Shown here piece by piece: positions 1 to 8,179 of a stretch of DNA of 64,000 nt; the first letter of the stretch is position 1, and the number at the start of each line of letters is the position of its first letter. Location: contig NZ_SBHN01000013.1 in NCBI RefSeq assembly GCF_006980715.1, forward strand, positions 62,001 through 126,000. The letters run 5' to 3'. Position numbers and translations under genes: made by a program. Source of the DNA: Telmatospirillum sp. J64-1 (lineage in GTDB: Bacteria > Pseudomonadota > Alphaproteobacteria > Rhodospirillales > Magnetospirillaceae). Under the pieces are notes generated by a model. That model was not told where the DNA came from. It ran no database searches and saw nothing but the letters and a program-made list of their open reading frames with translations.

Positions 1-1
1 C

Positions 2-184
2 GGCGGCTATGCGACGATGAACCTCAATACCGGGGTCAGCCGCCTGTTCCCGGCACCGCCGGGCGGCCAGGCTGCGGAAGGCCGGGTGCGCGGTGTCTTC
101 GTGCCCGAAGCCCGCCGCGAGCTTCGCGAACCGGCCGAGCAATCCCCGCAGTCTTCGCCCGCCCCGACGACCTCCACCCGCTAG
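2..184 (+). CDS. lptA: C-terminal end of probable LptA, LPS transport periplasmic protein (partial)
   Basis: Only the last 60 codons are present; the 5' part lies left of the window. The reading frame ends in TAG at 182-184, seven bases before lptB. The tail is rich in Pro, Ser and Arg and lacks a recognisable fold, so the call rests on position: in most proteobacteria the gene directly before lptB encodes LptA, the periplasmic bridge that carries lipopolysaccharide from LptC to LptD. The residues that can be read (a GGYATMNLNTG segment, then a Pro/Arg-rich tail) fit the beta-jellyroll end of an OstA-type protein but do not prove it. Confidence 0.5.
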   Translation, partial: GGYATMNLNTGVSRLFPAPPGGQAAEGRVRGVFVPEARRELREPAEQSPQSSPAPTTSTR

Positions 185-191
185 GAGATAC

Positions 192-968
192 ATGAACGCC
201 GAGAACAATCCGCATAGCGGTTCCGGTCCGCGTCTGGTGACCGACAATCCCGGCCTGATGGCGATGAATATCGGCAAGCGCTACAAGGGGCGGCCGGTGC
301 TGCGCGACATCAGCATGAAGGTGCAGCGGGGCGAGGCGGTGGGGCTGCTGGGGCCCAACGGTGCCGGCAAGACCACCTCCTTCTATTGCATCACCGGGCT
401 GATCACCCCGGATTCCGGCAGCGTGATGCTGGACGGCCAGGACATCACCAACCTGCCCATGTATCGCCGCGCCCGGCTGGGCATCGGCTATCTGCCGCAG
501 GAAGCCTCGATCTTCCGGGGCCTGAGCGTCGAGAACAATATCCGCGCCGTGCTGGAAGTGGTCGAACGCGACCGCGACCGGCGCGAGGCCATGCTCGACG
601 ATTTGCTGGCGGAATTCTCGATCACCCATCTGCGCCGCGCCCCGGCCCTGGCTTTGTCGGGCGGCGAACGGCGGCGCGTGGAAATCGCCCGCGCCCTGGC
701 CGCTCAGCCCCATTTCATCCTGCTCGACGAGCCCCTGGCCGGCATCGATCCCATCGCGGTCAGCGACATCCGCGAGCTGGTGGGGCATCTCAAGCATCGC
801 GGCCTGGGCGTGCTGATTACCGATCACAACGTGCGCGAGACTCTGGAAATCATCGACCGCGCTTATATCCTGCATGACGGCACGGTGATGATGGAGGGGA
901 CTCCCGACGAGATCGTTTCGCACGACGGCGTGCGGCGGGTTTATCTCGGCGAACGCTTCAGTCTCTGA
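192..968 (+). CDS. lptB: LptB, ATPase of the LPS export ABC transporter
   Basis: Cytoplasmic ATPase of LptB2FGC, which extracts lipopolysaccharide from the inner membrane. The 258-residue protein has Walker A GPNGAGKT at 54-61, Q-loop Q103, signature LSGGE at 155-159, Walker B ILLDE at 176-180 and the switch His at 212. The ATG at 192 is preceded by TAGGAGATAC. A longer in-frame start at 93 would overlap the lptA end and is not favoured. An N-terminal extension of about 20 residues precedes the conserved domain. rpoN follows after 12 bases, the common lptA-lptB-rpoN-ptsN order of proteobacteria, so co-transcription is likely. Confidence 0.95.
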   Translation: MNAENNPHSGSGPRLVTDNPGLMAMNIGKRYKGRPVLRDISMKVQRGEAVGLLGPNGAGKTTSFYCITGLITPDSGSVMLDGQDITNLPMYRRARLGIGYLPQEASIFRGLSVENNIRAVLEVVERDRDRREAMLDDLLAEFSITHLRRAPALALSGGERRRVEIARALAAQPHFILLDEPLAGIDPIAVSDIRELVGHLKHRGLGVLITDHNVRETLEIIDRAYILHDGTVMMEGTPDEIVSHDGVRRVYLGERFSL

Positions 969-980
969 CGGAACAGGCTC

Positions 981-2489
981 ATGGCGCTAACACCTCGGCT
1001 TGATCTTCGCCAGACGCAATCCCTGGTCATGACGCCGCAATTGCAGCAGGCGATCAAGCTGCTGCAATTGTCCAATCTGGAATTGTCCGCCTTCATCGAG
1101 CAGGAACTGGAGCGGAATCCGCTGCTCCAGCGCGAGGATGGCGAGGATGGCGGCAACGACGAGCATGTGCCGCCTGCCGAGGACCGGACCGGTGATAGCG
1201 ACGGCGCCATGCTCGATGCCATGCCCGGCCGCGATGAAACGCCGCTGGACGTGGATTACGACAACACCTTCAACAATGACAGCGCCTCCGACGGGCATGA
1301 CGGCGAGCGCTACGAGGGCGGCGAGGCCTTTGCCGAATGGGGGCGGGGCGGCGGCCAGGGTTTCGACGGCGGCGGCGGCGATTTCGAGCAGATGGTTTCG
1401 GGCGAGGTCAGCTTGCACGACCATCTGGTCGAGCAGCTCAACCTCGATTTGCCCGATCCCGCCGATCGCATCATCGGCCTGCATCTGATCGAGATGCTGG
1501 ACGAGGTGGGCTATCTGCGCGGCGACCTGAACGAAGTGGCGGAATTGCTGGGCTGCCCGCTGGAGAAGGTGGAGGCCGTCCTGGCCCGCCTGCAGCACTT
1601 CGACCCGGCGGGACTATTCGCCCGCTCGCTGTCGGAATGCCTGGCCCTGCAATTGCGCGACCGCAACCGCCTGGACCCGGCCATGCAGGCGCTGCTGGAC
1701 AATCTGGACATGCTGGCGCGGCGCGATCTGCCGGGCCTGCTGCGGGTCTGCGGCGTCGATTCCGAGGATCTGGCCGAGATGATCGGCGAGATCAAGGCGT
1801 TGAATCCCAAGCCGGCCCTGGCTTTCGACCATGTGGTGGCGCAGCCGGTGACGCCCGATGTGCTGATGCGCCCGGTGGCCGGGGGCGAGTGGCTCGTCGA
1901 GCTGAACAACGAAACCCTGCCCAGGGTGCTGGTGGATACCCGCTATCACGCCAAGGTGTCCGCGGCCAGCCTGAGCAAGGAGGACAAGACCTATCTGTCC
2001 GAGCAGTTCCAGTCGGCCAACTGGCTGGTCAAGTCGCTGCACCAGCGGGCCACCACCATCCTGAAGGTGGCCAGCGAGATCGTGCGCCAGCAGGATGCCT
2101 TCTTCGCCAAGGGCGTGCAGCATCTGCGTCCGCTGGTTCTGCGCGATATCGCCCAGGCGATCGGCATGCACGAAAGCACCGTCAGCCGCGTCACTGCGAA
2201 TAAGTATATCGCCACGCCAAGGGGTATATACGAGCTGAAATACTTCTTCACCCAGGCCATCGCCGCTTCCGCAGGGGGGGAAGCACATTCGGCTGAGGCG
2301 GTACGTCATCGGATTAAGTCCTTGATAGACGCGGAGACTCCAAAGGAGGTCTTGTCCGATGACCGGATTGTTGAAATCTTGAAGGAGGACGGAATCGACA
2401 TCGCCCGCCGGACCGTGGCCAAATATCGTGAAGCCATGCGCATCCCATCTTCCGTGCAGCGCCGTCGCGAAAAGGCGTTGGGGGTATGA
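981..2489 (+). CDS. rpoN: RNA polymerase sigma-54 factor RpoN
   Basis: Sigma-54 directs RNA polymerase to -24/-12 promoters that need an AAA+ activator. The 502-residue protein has the Gln/Leu-rich region I at about 5-50, an acidic Gly/Asp-rich region II at about 52-130, the core-binding region in the middle, the helix-turn-helix around the segment MHESTVSRVTANKY, and a complete RpoN box ARRTVAKYRE at 475-484. Length is normal for the family. It lies between lptB and ptsN as usual, but no hpf/raiA gene is found between rpoN and ptsN. Confidence 0.97.
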   Translation: MALTPRLDLRQTQSLVMTPQLQQAIKLLQLSNLELSAFIEQELERNPLLQREDGEDGGNDEHVPPAEDRTGDSDGAMLDAMPGRDETPLDVDYDNTFNNDSASDGHDGERYEGGEAFAEWGRGGGQGFDGGGGDFEQMVSGEVSLHDHLVEQLNLDLPDPADRIIGLHLIEMLDEVGYLRGDLNEVAELLGCPLEKVEAVLARLQHFDPAGLFARSLSECLALQLRDRNRLDPAMQALLDNLDMLARRDLPGLLRVCGVDSEDLAEMIGEIKALNPKPALAFDHVVAQPVTPDVLMRPVAGGEWLVELNNETLPRVLVDTRYHAKVSAASLSKEDKTYLSEQFQSANWLVKSLHQRATTILKVASEIVRQQDAFFAKGVQHLRPLVLRDIAQAIGMHESTVSRVTANKYIATPRGIYELKYFFTQAIAASAGGEAHSAEAVRHRIKSLIDAETPKEVLSDDRIVEILKEDGIDIARRTVAKYREAMRIPSSVQRRREKALGV

Positions 2490-2805
2490 AAGGCACACGC
2501 GGAAGGGTTAGGCCGCGCTGCGGCTTGACTTGCCGGGAAGCGGGAACTATGTTCCGGCCCTTCAACGGCCATACCGGTGGCCGGGCTGAAACGGCAGCGG
2601 CTTATAGCATGGCCGTGGCTGGAAACGAGGCTGGGCGGAAAGTGGATATGAAGCCGGAAGCGGCTATCGGGATGGGAAAGGATTGTCGCCCATCCGCCAG
2701 ATACAGGACCGCCCGCCCGGTGGGCTTCCCTGTCAGACCGACAAAGATAACAAGAACAGTAGAAACCTCTCGGGGCGCCCCTATCGCAACCATGAGGGTA
2801 TTGTC
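2490..2805. other. 316-bp intergenic region between rpoN and ptsN
   Basis: I see no convincing gene here. An open frame of 112 codons runs through most of it from an ATG overlapping the rpoN stop, but it has no recognisable family, overlaps the ptsN start and crosses a good promoter. In many proteobacteria a ribosome hibernation factor gene (hpf/raiA) sits at this place; nothing like it can be read. The region carries the sigma-70-type promoter at 2525-2553 and an untranslated leader of about 245 bases for ptsN. Confidence 0.6.
2525..2553 (+). promoter_or_regulatory. Candidate sigma-70 promoter for ptsN
   Basis: TTGACT at 2525-2530, a 17-base spacer, then TATGTT at 2548-2553. It is the best housekeeping-type match in the rpoN-ptsN gap and would start transcription about 245 bases before ptsN, allowing ptsN to be expressed separately from rpoN. 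Confidence 0.55.
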
Positions 2806-3270
2806 ATGGAAATTGCCGACCTGATCACCCCGCAAAGCATCATTGCCAATCTGCGGGCCACCAGCAAGAAGCAGGCCCTGCAGGAACTGGCGCGCCGCGC
2901 GGCGGAGATCACCGGACTGCATGAACGTGCAGTCTTCGACGTGCTTCTCGAACGCGAACGCCTTGGCACCACCGGCGTGGGCAACGGAATCGCCATCCCG
3001 CATGGCAAGCTGCCCAACCTGGACGGCCTGCATGGTCTGTTCGCCCGTCTGGAGCGACCTATCAATTTCGATTCCATCGACGAACAGCCGGTGGACCTGA
3101 TCTTCCTGTTGCTGGCCCCGGAGTCGGCCGGCGCGGATCACCTCAAGGCCTTGGCGCGGGTGTCGCGTCTGTTGCGGGACAAATCCATCTGCGAGAAGCT
3201 GCGCGGCACCGAAAAGACCGATGCCCTTTACGCTCTCCTGACGGAATCCCCGGCCAGCCGGGCGGCCTGA
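2806..3270 (+). CDS. ptsN: PtsN, nitrogen-regulatory phosphotransferase EIIA-Ntr
   Basis: A 154-residue single-domain EIIA of the fructose/mannitol class. It accepts phosphate from NPr in the nitrogen PTS and regulates potassium transport and other targets instead of transporting sugar. The phospho-accepting His66 is in GIAIPHGKL, and the downstream PVDLIFLLLAP strand is typical. I chose the ATG at 2806, which begins the conserved N-terminus MEIADLITP; upstream in-frame starts would give an unrelated tail. A rho-independent terminator follows at 3304-3334. Confidence 0.95.
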   Translation: MEIADLITPQSIIANLRATSKKQALQELARRAAEITGLHERAVFDVLLERERLGTTGVGNGIAIPHGKLPNLDGLHGLFARLERPINFDSIDEQPVDLIFLLLAPESAGADHLKALARVSRLLRDKSICEKLRGTEKTDALYALLTESPASRAA

Positions 3271-3303
3271 GCCCCCTTCCCGGACATAACGCATAACACG
3301 AGA

Positions 3304-3334
3304 AAGGCGGCCTCCGATGGAGGCCGCCTTTTTT
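3304..3334 (+). terminator. Rho-independent terminator after ptsN
   Basis: A perfect 12-bp stem (3304-3315 with 3319-3330) with a 3-base loop, GC-rich, ending in a run of T to 3334. The leftward DUF1150 gene ends at 3358, so the structure may serve both strands. Confidence 0.9.
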
Positions 3335-3357
3335 CGTTCAGGAAAGAAGGACCTGGT

Positions 3358-3591
3358 TCAGTGAACGCTTAACGGTTCCAGATCGTGCTGCTTGATGGCG
3401 GCAAAGGCCAGTTCCCGTTCCGGGGCCATGCCCATATGGGTGCCGTCGGCGGCATAGATGGCCCAGCCTTCTTCGCCGTCTTCCATGACCCGCTTGACGT
3501 AGGCAACGTCCTGCAGGCCCCACAGGGCCAGGTCATGCGCCGACATGTCGCGCAGGTCCTGGCCTGGGCTATTGGTGGCGTCGTCCTTCAT
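3358..3591 (-). CDS. DUF1150 family protein
   Basis: A 77-residue soluble protein matching the DUF1150 family, small alphaproteobacterial proteins usually encoded right after a small heat shock protein. The core reads LALWGLQDVAYVKR and then GWAIYAADGTHMG, which is characteristic. Function is unknown; position implies a role in the heat-shock response. The ATG at 3591 has a strong AGGAGGTG site. It follows hsp20 by 24 bases on the same strand, so the pair is probably one transcript. Confidence 0.85.
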   Translation of the reverse strand: MKDDATNSPGQDLRDMSAHDLALWGLQDVAYVKRVMEDGEEGWAIYAADGTHMGMAPERELAFAAIKQHDLEPLSVH

Positions 3592-3615
3592 GTCGCACCT
3601 CCTTCTGGCGTCGGC

Positions 3616-4110
3616 CTAATCCTGGCCGGGCCGGTTAGCAGCCTGTGCGTCGTCGACATCTATCGTCTGCGGCGCCGTCGTGCCCTGAGACTGGTTAGGG
3701 GCACGTTGAATCTTGATGGTGCGTATGCGGGTTTCCGGTATGGGCCGGACCAGGTCCACATGCAGGAGACCATTGTCCAGCCACGCGCCCTTCACCTCGA
3801 TGCCTTCGGCCAGGACGAAGCCGCGCTGGAACTGCCTGGCGGCGATGCCGCGATGCAGGAAGACGCGGTTGTTGTCGTCCTCGCTCTGTCGACCACGGAT
3901 GATCAGCTGGTTGTCCTCGATGGCAACCTGGAGATTGTCCATGGTAAAGCCGGCGACGGCAAGGGTGATGCGCAGGCCGTCCTCCCCGATCTGCTCGATG
4001 TTATAGGGCGGGTAGCCCTCGGCGGAGGTCTTCGATATCCGGTCCAGCACCCGTTCGAAATGGTCGAAGCCGAGCAGGAGTGGACTGTTGAACGTGGAAA
4101 GGCGGGTCAC
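3616..4110 (-). CDS. Small heat shock protein, Hsp20/alpha-crystallin family
   Basis: A 164-residue ATP-independent holdase. The alpha-crystallin domain spans about residues 35-130, with VAGFTMDNLQVAIEDNQLII and the late strands ending GLLHVDLVRPIPE; the usual C-terminal I-x-I-like anchor may be the segment TIKIQ. I start at the GTG at 4110 because the family N-terminus is MTRLSTFNSPLLLGFDHFER and because a GAGGAGG site lies nine bases before it. That site is sequestered in a hairpin resembling a ROSE thermometer. An earlier start at 4287 would run through the promoter and is rejected. Confidence 0.93.
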   Translation of the reverse strand: MTRLSTFNSPLLLGFDHFERVLDRISKTSAEGYPPYNIEQIGEDGLRITLAVAGFTMDNLQVAIEDNQLIIRGRQSEDDNNRVFLHRGIAARQFQRGFVLAEGIEVKGAWLDNGLLHVDLVRPIPETRIRTIKIQRAPNQSQGTTAPQTIDVDDAQAANRPGQD

Positions 4111-4207
4111 GTGATGCGTCCTCCTCAAAGGTGAGCGAGTACGGCTTCGGGCCCGAAAGCGGCGCCCGTAACCGGCGGACCCCGGATCTGAGGCTCCGCC
4201 ATGAGAA
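4111..4207 (-). promoter_or_regulatory. 5' leader of hsp20 with a ROSE-like RNA thermometer
   Basis: On the minus strand CTCGCTC (4139-4133), loop ACCTTT, then GAGGAG (4126-4121) forms a hairpin that hides the Shine-Dalgarno. The anti-SD strand contains UCGCU, matching the ROSE motif U(U/C)GCU, with one G (4136) left opposite the SD stem as in known ROSE elements. Upstream the leader can fold further, for example GGCGGA with TCCGCC. Known ROSE elements sit exactly before alphaproteobacterial small heat shock genes and melt at high temperature. Confidence 0.6.
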
Positions 4208-4236
4208 TATTTTGTCCGCGAATCCCCCCGCGTCAA
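4208..4236 (-). promoter_or_regulatory. Candidate heat-shock promoter of hsp20
   Basis: On the minus strand CTTGACG (TTGACG at 4236-4231) is followed after 17 bases by AAAATATTC (4213-4205). The CTTGAC box resembles alphaproteobacterial RpoH -35 elements. A start near 4200 would give a leader of about 90 nt ending at the GTG of hsp20. Confidence 0.4.
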
Positions 4237-4270
4237 GTCGGTGTTGCGTTGCGGCAGCCGCGCGCGGGGC

Positions 4271-4288
4271 TTTGGTATGCATACCAAA
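4271..4288. repeat. 18-bp perfect palindrome, possible operator
   Basis: TTTGGTATGCATACCAAA is a perfect 18-bp inverted repeat without spacer, 35 bp upstream of the hsp20 -35 box and about 235 bp before the divergent hemerythrin gene. Perfect dyads of this length are typical of dimeric repressor operators (GntR, TetR or MarR type), but no regulator gene is adjacent. Confidence 0.5.
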
Positions 4289-4521
4289 GTATGAGGATGC
4301 CTGGGAATGTGAAGGATTTGTAAAAAATTTCAGCGCTGCCAGTGGTTTCGCAAATTATGTAAAATTCAATGAAAAAACGATAGAAATCCGAAAGTATGTT
4401 TAGGCTATTTGTGGGTTGTCTTAGCTTTCTGCTTTAGTAATAGTCGCCCCTCTGAGGGTGGTATGCCCTTTGTAATCAAATAAAAAATATACCGATCCGG
4501 CGAGGGGTGTAAATATCCAAG
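4289..4521. other. AT-rich spacer before the hemerythrin-domain gene
   Basis: This 233-bp stretch is clearly richer in A and T than its surroundings, with runs such as AAATAAAAAATATACC near 4480-4495. I find no credible gene in it. It probably carries the promoter of the hemerythrin gene, but I cannot fix a convincing -35/-10 pair. The low GC may reflect a regulatory region or acquired DNA. Confidence 0.4.
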
Positions 4522-5250
4522 ATGGAAAAGGCAGTCATTCATCAAGCGCGAGCGATGATCAAGAGGCTGCCGAAACATTTGCGTACCGAGCATTGGTACA
4601 ATGATTGGCAGCATGCCGTGTTCCTGATCATTTTCGATCATCTCAGCAGGGCCTTGCGGGATAACCAGACGGCCATGGCCGAGCGTCAACTTGACAAGCT
4701 GACCCTTTATATTTTCGTTCATTTCCTGTGCGAGGAAGAAGGCATGAGCTTTTCCCTGGACCGCAGCCTGATCGCGGCCCAGACGGTGGAGCAGCATCAG
4801 GCCGTCCACATGAAGATCCTGGATTACTGGCATGAGGCCATCCAGCGCCCCTACAAGGAAGGATTGCTGCCCTATCGCGAGATCGCCGAGCGGATCGAGG
4901 AATTCTACGGCCGTATCCTCGACCATATCGAGCATACCGACCAGGCCAGCTATGGCGTGAAGTCGGACCGGGACCCGGCCAGCATCCGCAGCGAAGTGGC
5001 GCATATCGCCCGTTGCGGCCTGCCGCTCTCGCCCAACATGGCCGGGGCCGCCCGGGTGGTGGAGCAGGCCTCCGCCGAGACCTTTTCCCTTTTGGACCTC
5101 TCTTCCTTGCCCAGCAAGGCGGTGAACCCGTTGCGGGTCTTGACCCTGGTCAAGCAAACGGACGGCGCCGATCTCGTATCCCTGCGCCGCCGCTTCATTG
5201 TCAATCTTTCCCGCATCCAGTCGTTGCCGCGTGCAGCGCAAGCAGCCTGA
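4522..5250 (+). CDS. Hemerythrin-domain protein with C-terminal extension
   Basis: Residues about 25-145 fit a four-helix hemerythrin domain that binds a di-iron site. The ligand set is readable and correctly spaced: H31, H67 with E71, H92 with H96, and H135 with D140. Such domains sense or store oxygen, nitric oxide or iron in many magnetotactic and other spirilla. A further hundred residues (about 146-242) follow that I do not recognise; they are helical and basic at the end. There is no signal peptide. The gene stands alone and is closed by a strong terminator at 5295-5328. Confidence 0.75.
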   Translation: MEKAVIHQARAMIKRLPKHLRTEHWYNDWQHAVFLIIFDHLSRALRDNQTAMAERQLDKLTLYIFVHFLCEEEGMSFSLDRSLIAAQTVEQHQAVHMKILDYWHEAIQRPYKEGLLPYREIAERIEEFYGRILDHIEHTDQASYGVKSDRDPASIRSEVAHIARCGLPLSPNMAGAARVVEQASAETFSLLDLSSLPSKAVNPLRVLTLVKQTDGADLVSLRRRFIVNLSRIQSLPRAAQAA

Positions 5251-5294
5251 AGAAGCTGCGTCGAATCAAGAACCTACGGAAGGACGGCGTCCGA

Positions 5295-5328
5295 GGAAGA
5301 CCGGGCTTAATGCCCGGTCTTCCGTTTT
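5295..5328 (+). terminator. Rho-independent terminator after the hemerythrin gene
   Basis: A perfect 12-bp stem (5295-5306 with 5312-5323) with a 5-base loop, followed by GTTTT. Confidence 0.85.
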
Positions 5329-5443
5329 GGGGCTGGCCCTTTTGGCTATGCCGGATTTGCGTTAGGATCGGCAGCAGCAAAGGTAGCGGAGAAAGCAGAA
5401 TTCCGCGCAGAATGTTCTCCGGCCATAATCACCGGATAGCGTC

Positions 5444-8179
5444 ATGAGCGTCTCACGGCCCAGCCTGCCCTATGGCGGCAGCCGGGCGATCCTTGCCACC
5501 AAGCTGAAGCCGCCGGTTTCGGAAAGCCGGCTGGTGTCGCGTCCGCGCGTCGAGGCCTTGCTGCCGGGGCGGGGGCGGCAGGCGCGGCTGGTGGTGGTCT
5601 CGGCACCGGCGGGGGCGGGCAAGACCACCTTGCTGGCGCGCTGGCATGACGCGGCGGACGGGGCCGCATGGCTGTCGCTGGACGCGGGCGACGACGATGC
5701 CTCGACCTTCTTCGCCCATCTGATCTGGTCGGTGCGGGAAAGCCATCCCGGTCTGGGCGCGCAGGCCCTGTCCCTGCTGGAGACGGCAAGCGAGGCGGCG
5801 GTCGGCGACGCGGTGCCGCTTTTCGCCAACGACCTGCTGTCGCTGGGCCGCCCGCTGACCCTGTTCCTGGATGATTATCATGTCATCACGCAGGGGCGCA
5901 TCCACCAGCTTCTCGACCATTTCATCGCCTATCTTCCCGCCAATGTGATGGTGGTGATCGGCAGCCGCAACGAACCGCCCTTGTCCCTGGCCCGGCTGCG
6001 GTCGCGCGGGCAATTGGTGGAATTGCGCTGGCCGGAACTCCGCTTCACGGCCAAGGAGGCCAGCCAGTATCTGCGCGCCGCCCAGGCCCTGTCCCTGTCC
6101 GATGAATCGGTGGGGCGGCTGACCGAACGCAGCGAGGGCTGGATCACCGGGCTGCAACTGGCCGCCCTGCTGCTGCGCGGCGGCGGCGATCCGGCGGCCT
6201 TCGTCGAGGATTTCTCGGGCAGCCAAGCCGAACTGGCCGATTACCTGATGGACGAGGTGTTTTCCCGCCAGCCCGAGCAGATGCGCGACTTCCTGCTGCG
6301 CTCCTCGGTGCTGGAAAGCCTGTCCGGACCGCTGGTCGAGGCGGTGACCGGGCTGCCCGCCGGACAGCGGATGCTGGAAATGGTCGAGCGCGGCAACCTG
6401 TTCCTGTTCCGCCTGGACCAGAATCGCCGCTGGTTCCGCTATCACCACCTGTTCCGCCAGTTCCTGCGCGACCGCCTGGACGAGGAGCAGCCGCAGCTGG
6501 TGGCCGAGCTGCATCGCCGCGCCAGCTTGTGGTTCGAGGATGCCGGCATGGTCATCGAGGCGATGGGCCATGCCATGGCCGGGGGCTTCCACGAACGCGC
6601 CGCCACCTTGCTGTCCAGCGTCGGACGCGACTGGTTCCGCGCGGGCGGGTTCAAACAGATCCGTCAATGGATCGACCGCCTGCCTCAGGAGTTGATGCTG
6701 CGCCGTCCGCGCCTGTGCATCCTGCATGGCTGGTCCTTGGCCTATCTCGGCGAGTTCGACGCCGCCCGCCGCCGCATGGCCGAAGCCCAGGCCGGGCTGG
6801 AGGCCATGGGCGATGCGGCGGAAGGCTTGGCGGGCATCGTGCCGCTGGCGGTGGAGCTGAAGATCCTCAAGGCGGTGATGGGCGTCATCGAAAGCGATGA
6901 ACCCGACGTGGAGGAGGATATCGGCGATTTGGCCGCCCTGGTGCCCGACGAGGATGCCGCGATGCGCGGCTTCGCCCATATCATCATGGGCTATGTCATG
7001 CGCAGCCGAGGCCGTTTCGACGAGGCCCAGCGTCATTTCCATTGCGCCGTCGAGGATTCCGCCCGTGTTGAAAGCGCCATGGTCAATCTGCTGGCGCGGT
7101 TCAATATCGGCACCCTGCTGTTCCTGAAGGCCGAGATGGCCGAGGCGGAAGCCTATCTGCGCGCCTCGCTCGCCTATTCCGAGGAAAAGCGCTGGACCCA
7201 TTGCATCGCCTCGGCCTTCCTGCATGTCCAGCTCGGCGCGGTGCTGCATGAATACAACCGCATCGAGGAAGGGCTGGAGCATCTGGGAACGGCCATCCCC
7301 ATCCTGGAAAACAGCGATGCCTTCGGCTTCCTCGGAGTCGGGCTGGTGGAGCGGTCGCGCCTGTTCGCCGCCGCCGCACGGGCGGACCGGGCCAGCCAGG
7401 ACCTGGACCGGGCGCGCGGTCTGGCCCGCCGCCTGGCGGTCAGCCGGGTGGTGTTCCGCGCCGATGTGCTGGAAGCCCTGGCGGCCCTGGATGCCGGGGA
7501 TGTGGCGCGGGCGGAACGGGCGGTGGAACGCCTGCGCGCCGCCACCCGCGCCGAGAAAGCGCCGCCCGGCGACGGCCTGTCGGAAAAGGCCGAACTGGCG
7601 ATGATGGCCGAAATCCGCCTCGCCGCCGTCCAGGGCCAGCACCAGCAGGCCATCCGCCTCGCCGCCGAGGCCCTGCGCAGCGCCTCGAAGGCCCAGCGCA
7701 ACCGCCATGCGCTGATCTTCCTGGCGATGCAGGCGGCCTCGTGGTGGGCGCTGGGCGAGGACGGGCGGGCGCTGGACAAGATGGCCCAGGCGCTGGGGCG
7801 GGCAAAAGGACTGGCGCGTCTGTTCCTGATGGCCGGGCCGGATGCGGTGCGGCTGCTCAAGCGCCTGGCGAGCGGCAAGGGCGCGCCGACGCCCGCCATC
7901 CAAGCCGAGGCGTCCCGCATCCTCGCCGATTTGCGCATCGGGCGCGGTGAAAGCCGTCTCAAGCCCCAGCCCGCTTCGCCGTTGCGCGATTTCCACCAGC
8001 GCGAGGTGCAGATCCTGCGCCTTGTCGCCGAGGGCCTGAAGAACCGCGAGATCGCCCAGCGCCTGAATATCTCGGACGAGACGGTGAAGTGGTATCTGAA
8101 GGGCCTCTACGGCAAGCTCGACGTCTCCTCCCGCACCCAGGCCCTGGCGGCGGCGCGGGGGCTGGGCTTGCTGGAGTAG
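5444..8179 (+). CDS. Large ATP-dependent LuxR-type transcriptional regulator (MalT-like)
   Basis: A 911-residue signal-transduction ATPase of the MalT/AlkS/AcoK class. It begins ATKLKPP with a Walker A APAGAGKT at 54-61 and a Walker B-like LTLFLDDYH segment; then come a winged-helix region, a long helical TPR-like sensor part (about 350-830) and a C-terminal LuxR helix-turn-helix in the last 65 residues (EVQILRLVAEGLKNREIAQR). Family members oligomerise on ATP plus an inducer and activate catabolic operons. The ligand is not predictable. The importer/acyl-CoA synthetase operon about 0.8 kb downstream is a possible target. Confidence 0.88.
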   Translation: MSVSRPSLPYGGSRAILATKLKPPVSESRLVSRPRVEALLPGRGRQARLVVVSAPAGAGKTTLLARWHDAADGAAWLSLDAGDDDASTFFAHLIWSVRESHPGLGAQALSLLETASEAAVGDAVPLFANDLLSLGRPLTLFLDDYHVITQGRIHQLLDHFIAYLPANVMVVIGSRNEPPLSLARLRSRGQLVELRWPELRFTAKEASQYLRAAQALSLSDESVGRLTERSEGWITGLQLAALLLRGGGDPAAFVEDFSGSQAELADYLMDEVFSRQPEQMRDFLLRSSVLESLSGPLVEAVTGLPAGQRMLEMVERGNLFLFRLDQNRRWFRYHHLFRQFLRDRLDEEQPQLVAELHRRASLWFEDAGMVIEAMGHAMAGGFHERAATLLSSVGRDWFRAGGFKQIRQWIDRLPQELMLRRPRLCILHGWSLAYLGEFDAARRRMAEAQAGLEAMGDAAEGLAGIVPLAVELKILKAVMGVIESDEPDVEEDIGDLAALVPDEDAAMRGFAHIIMGYVMRSRGRFDEAQRHFHCAVEDSARVESAMVNLLARFNIGTLLFLKAEMAEAEAYLRASLAYSEEKRWTHCIASAFLHVQLGAVLHEYNRIEEGLEHLGTAIPILENSDAFGFLGVGLVERSRLFAAAARADRASQDLDRARGLARRLAVSRVVFRADVLEALAALDAGDVARAERAVERLRAATRAEKAPPGDGLSEKAELAMMAEIRLAAVQGQHQQAIRLAAEALRSASKAQRNRHALIFLAMQAASWWALGEDGRALDKMAQALGRAKGLARLFLMAGPDAVRLLKRLASGKGAPTPAIQAEASRILADLRIGRGESRLKPQPASPLRDFHQREVQILRLVAEGLKNREIAQRLNISDETVKWYLKGLYGKLDVSSRTQALAAARGLGLLE

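Noticed and set aside
2486-2824. 112-codon open frame overlapping the rpoN stop and ptsN start
   Set aside because: No recognisable family, runs across a good promoter and over the ptsN start; composition looks non-coding.
4131-4403. 90-codon open frame on the plus strand before the hemerythrin gene
   Set aside because: Covers the hsp20 leader, its promoter and the palindrome; no family and no ribosome site.
5453-7996. 847-codon open frame antisense to the MalT-like regulator
   Set aside because: Gln/His/Gly/Arg-rich product typical of the reverse complement of a high-GC gene; the plus strand encodes a clear protein family.
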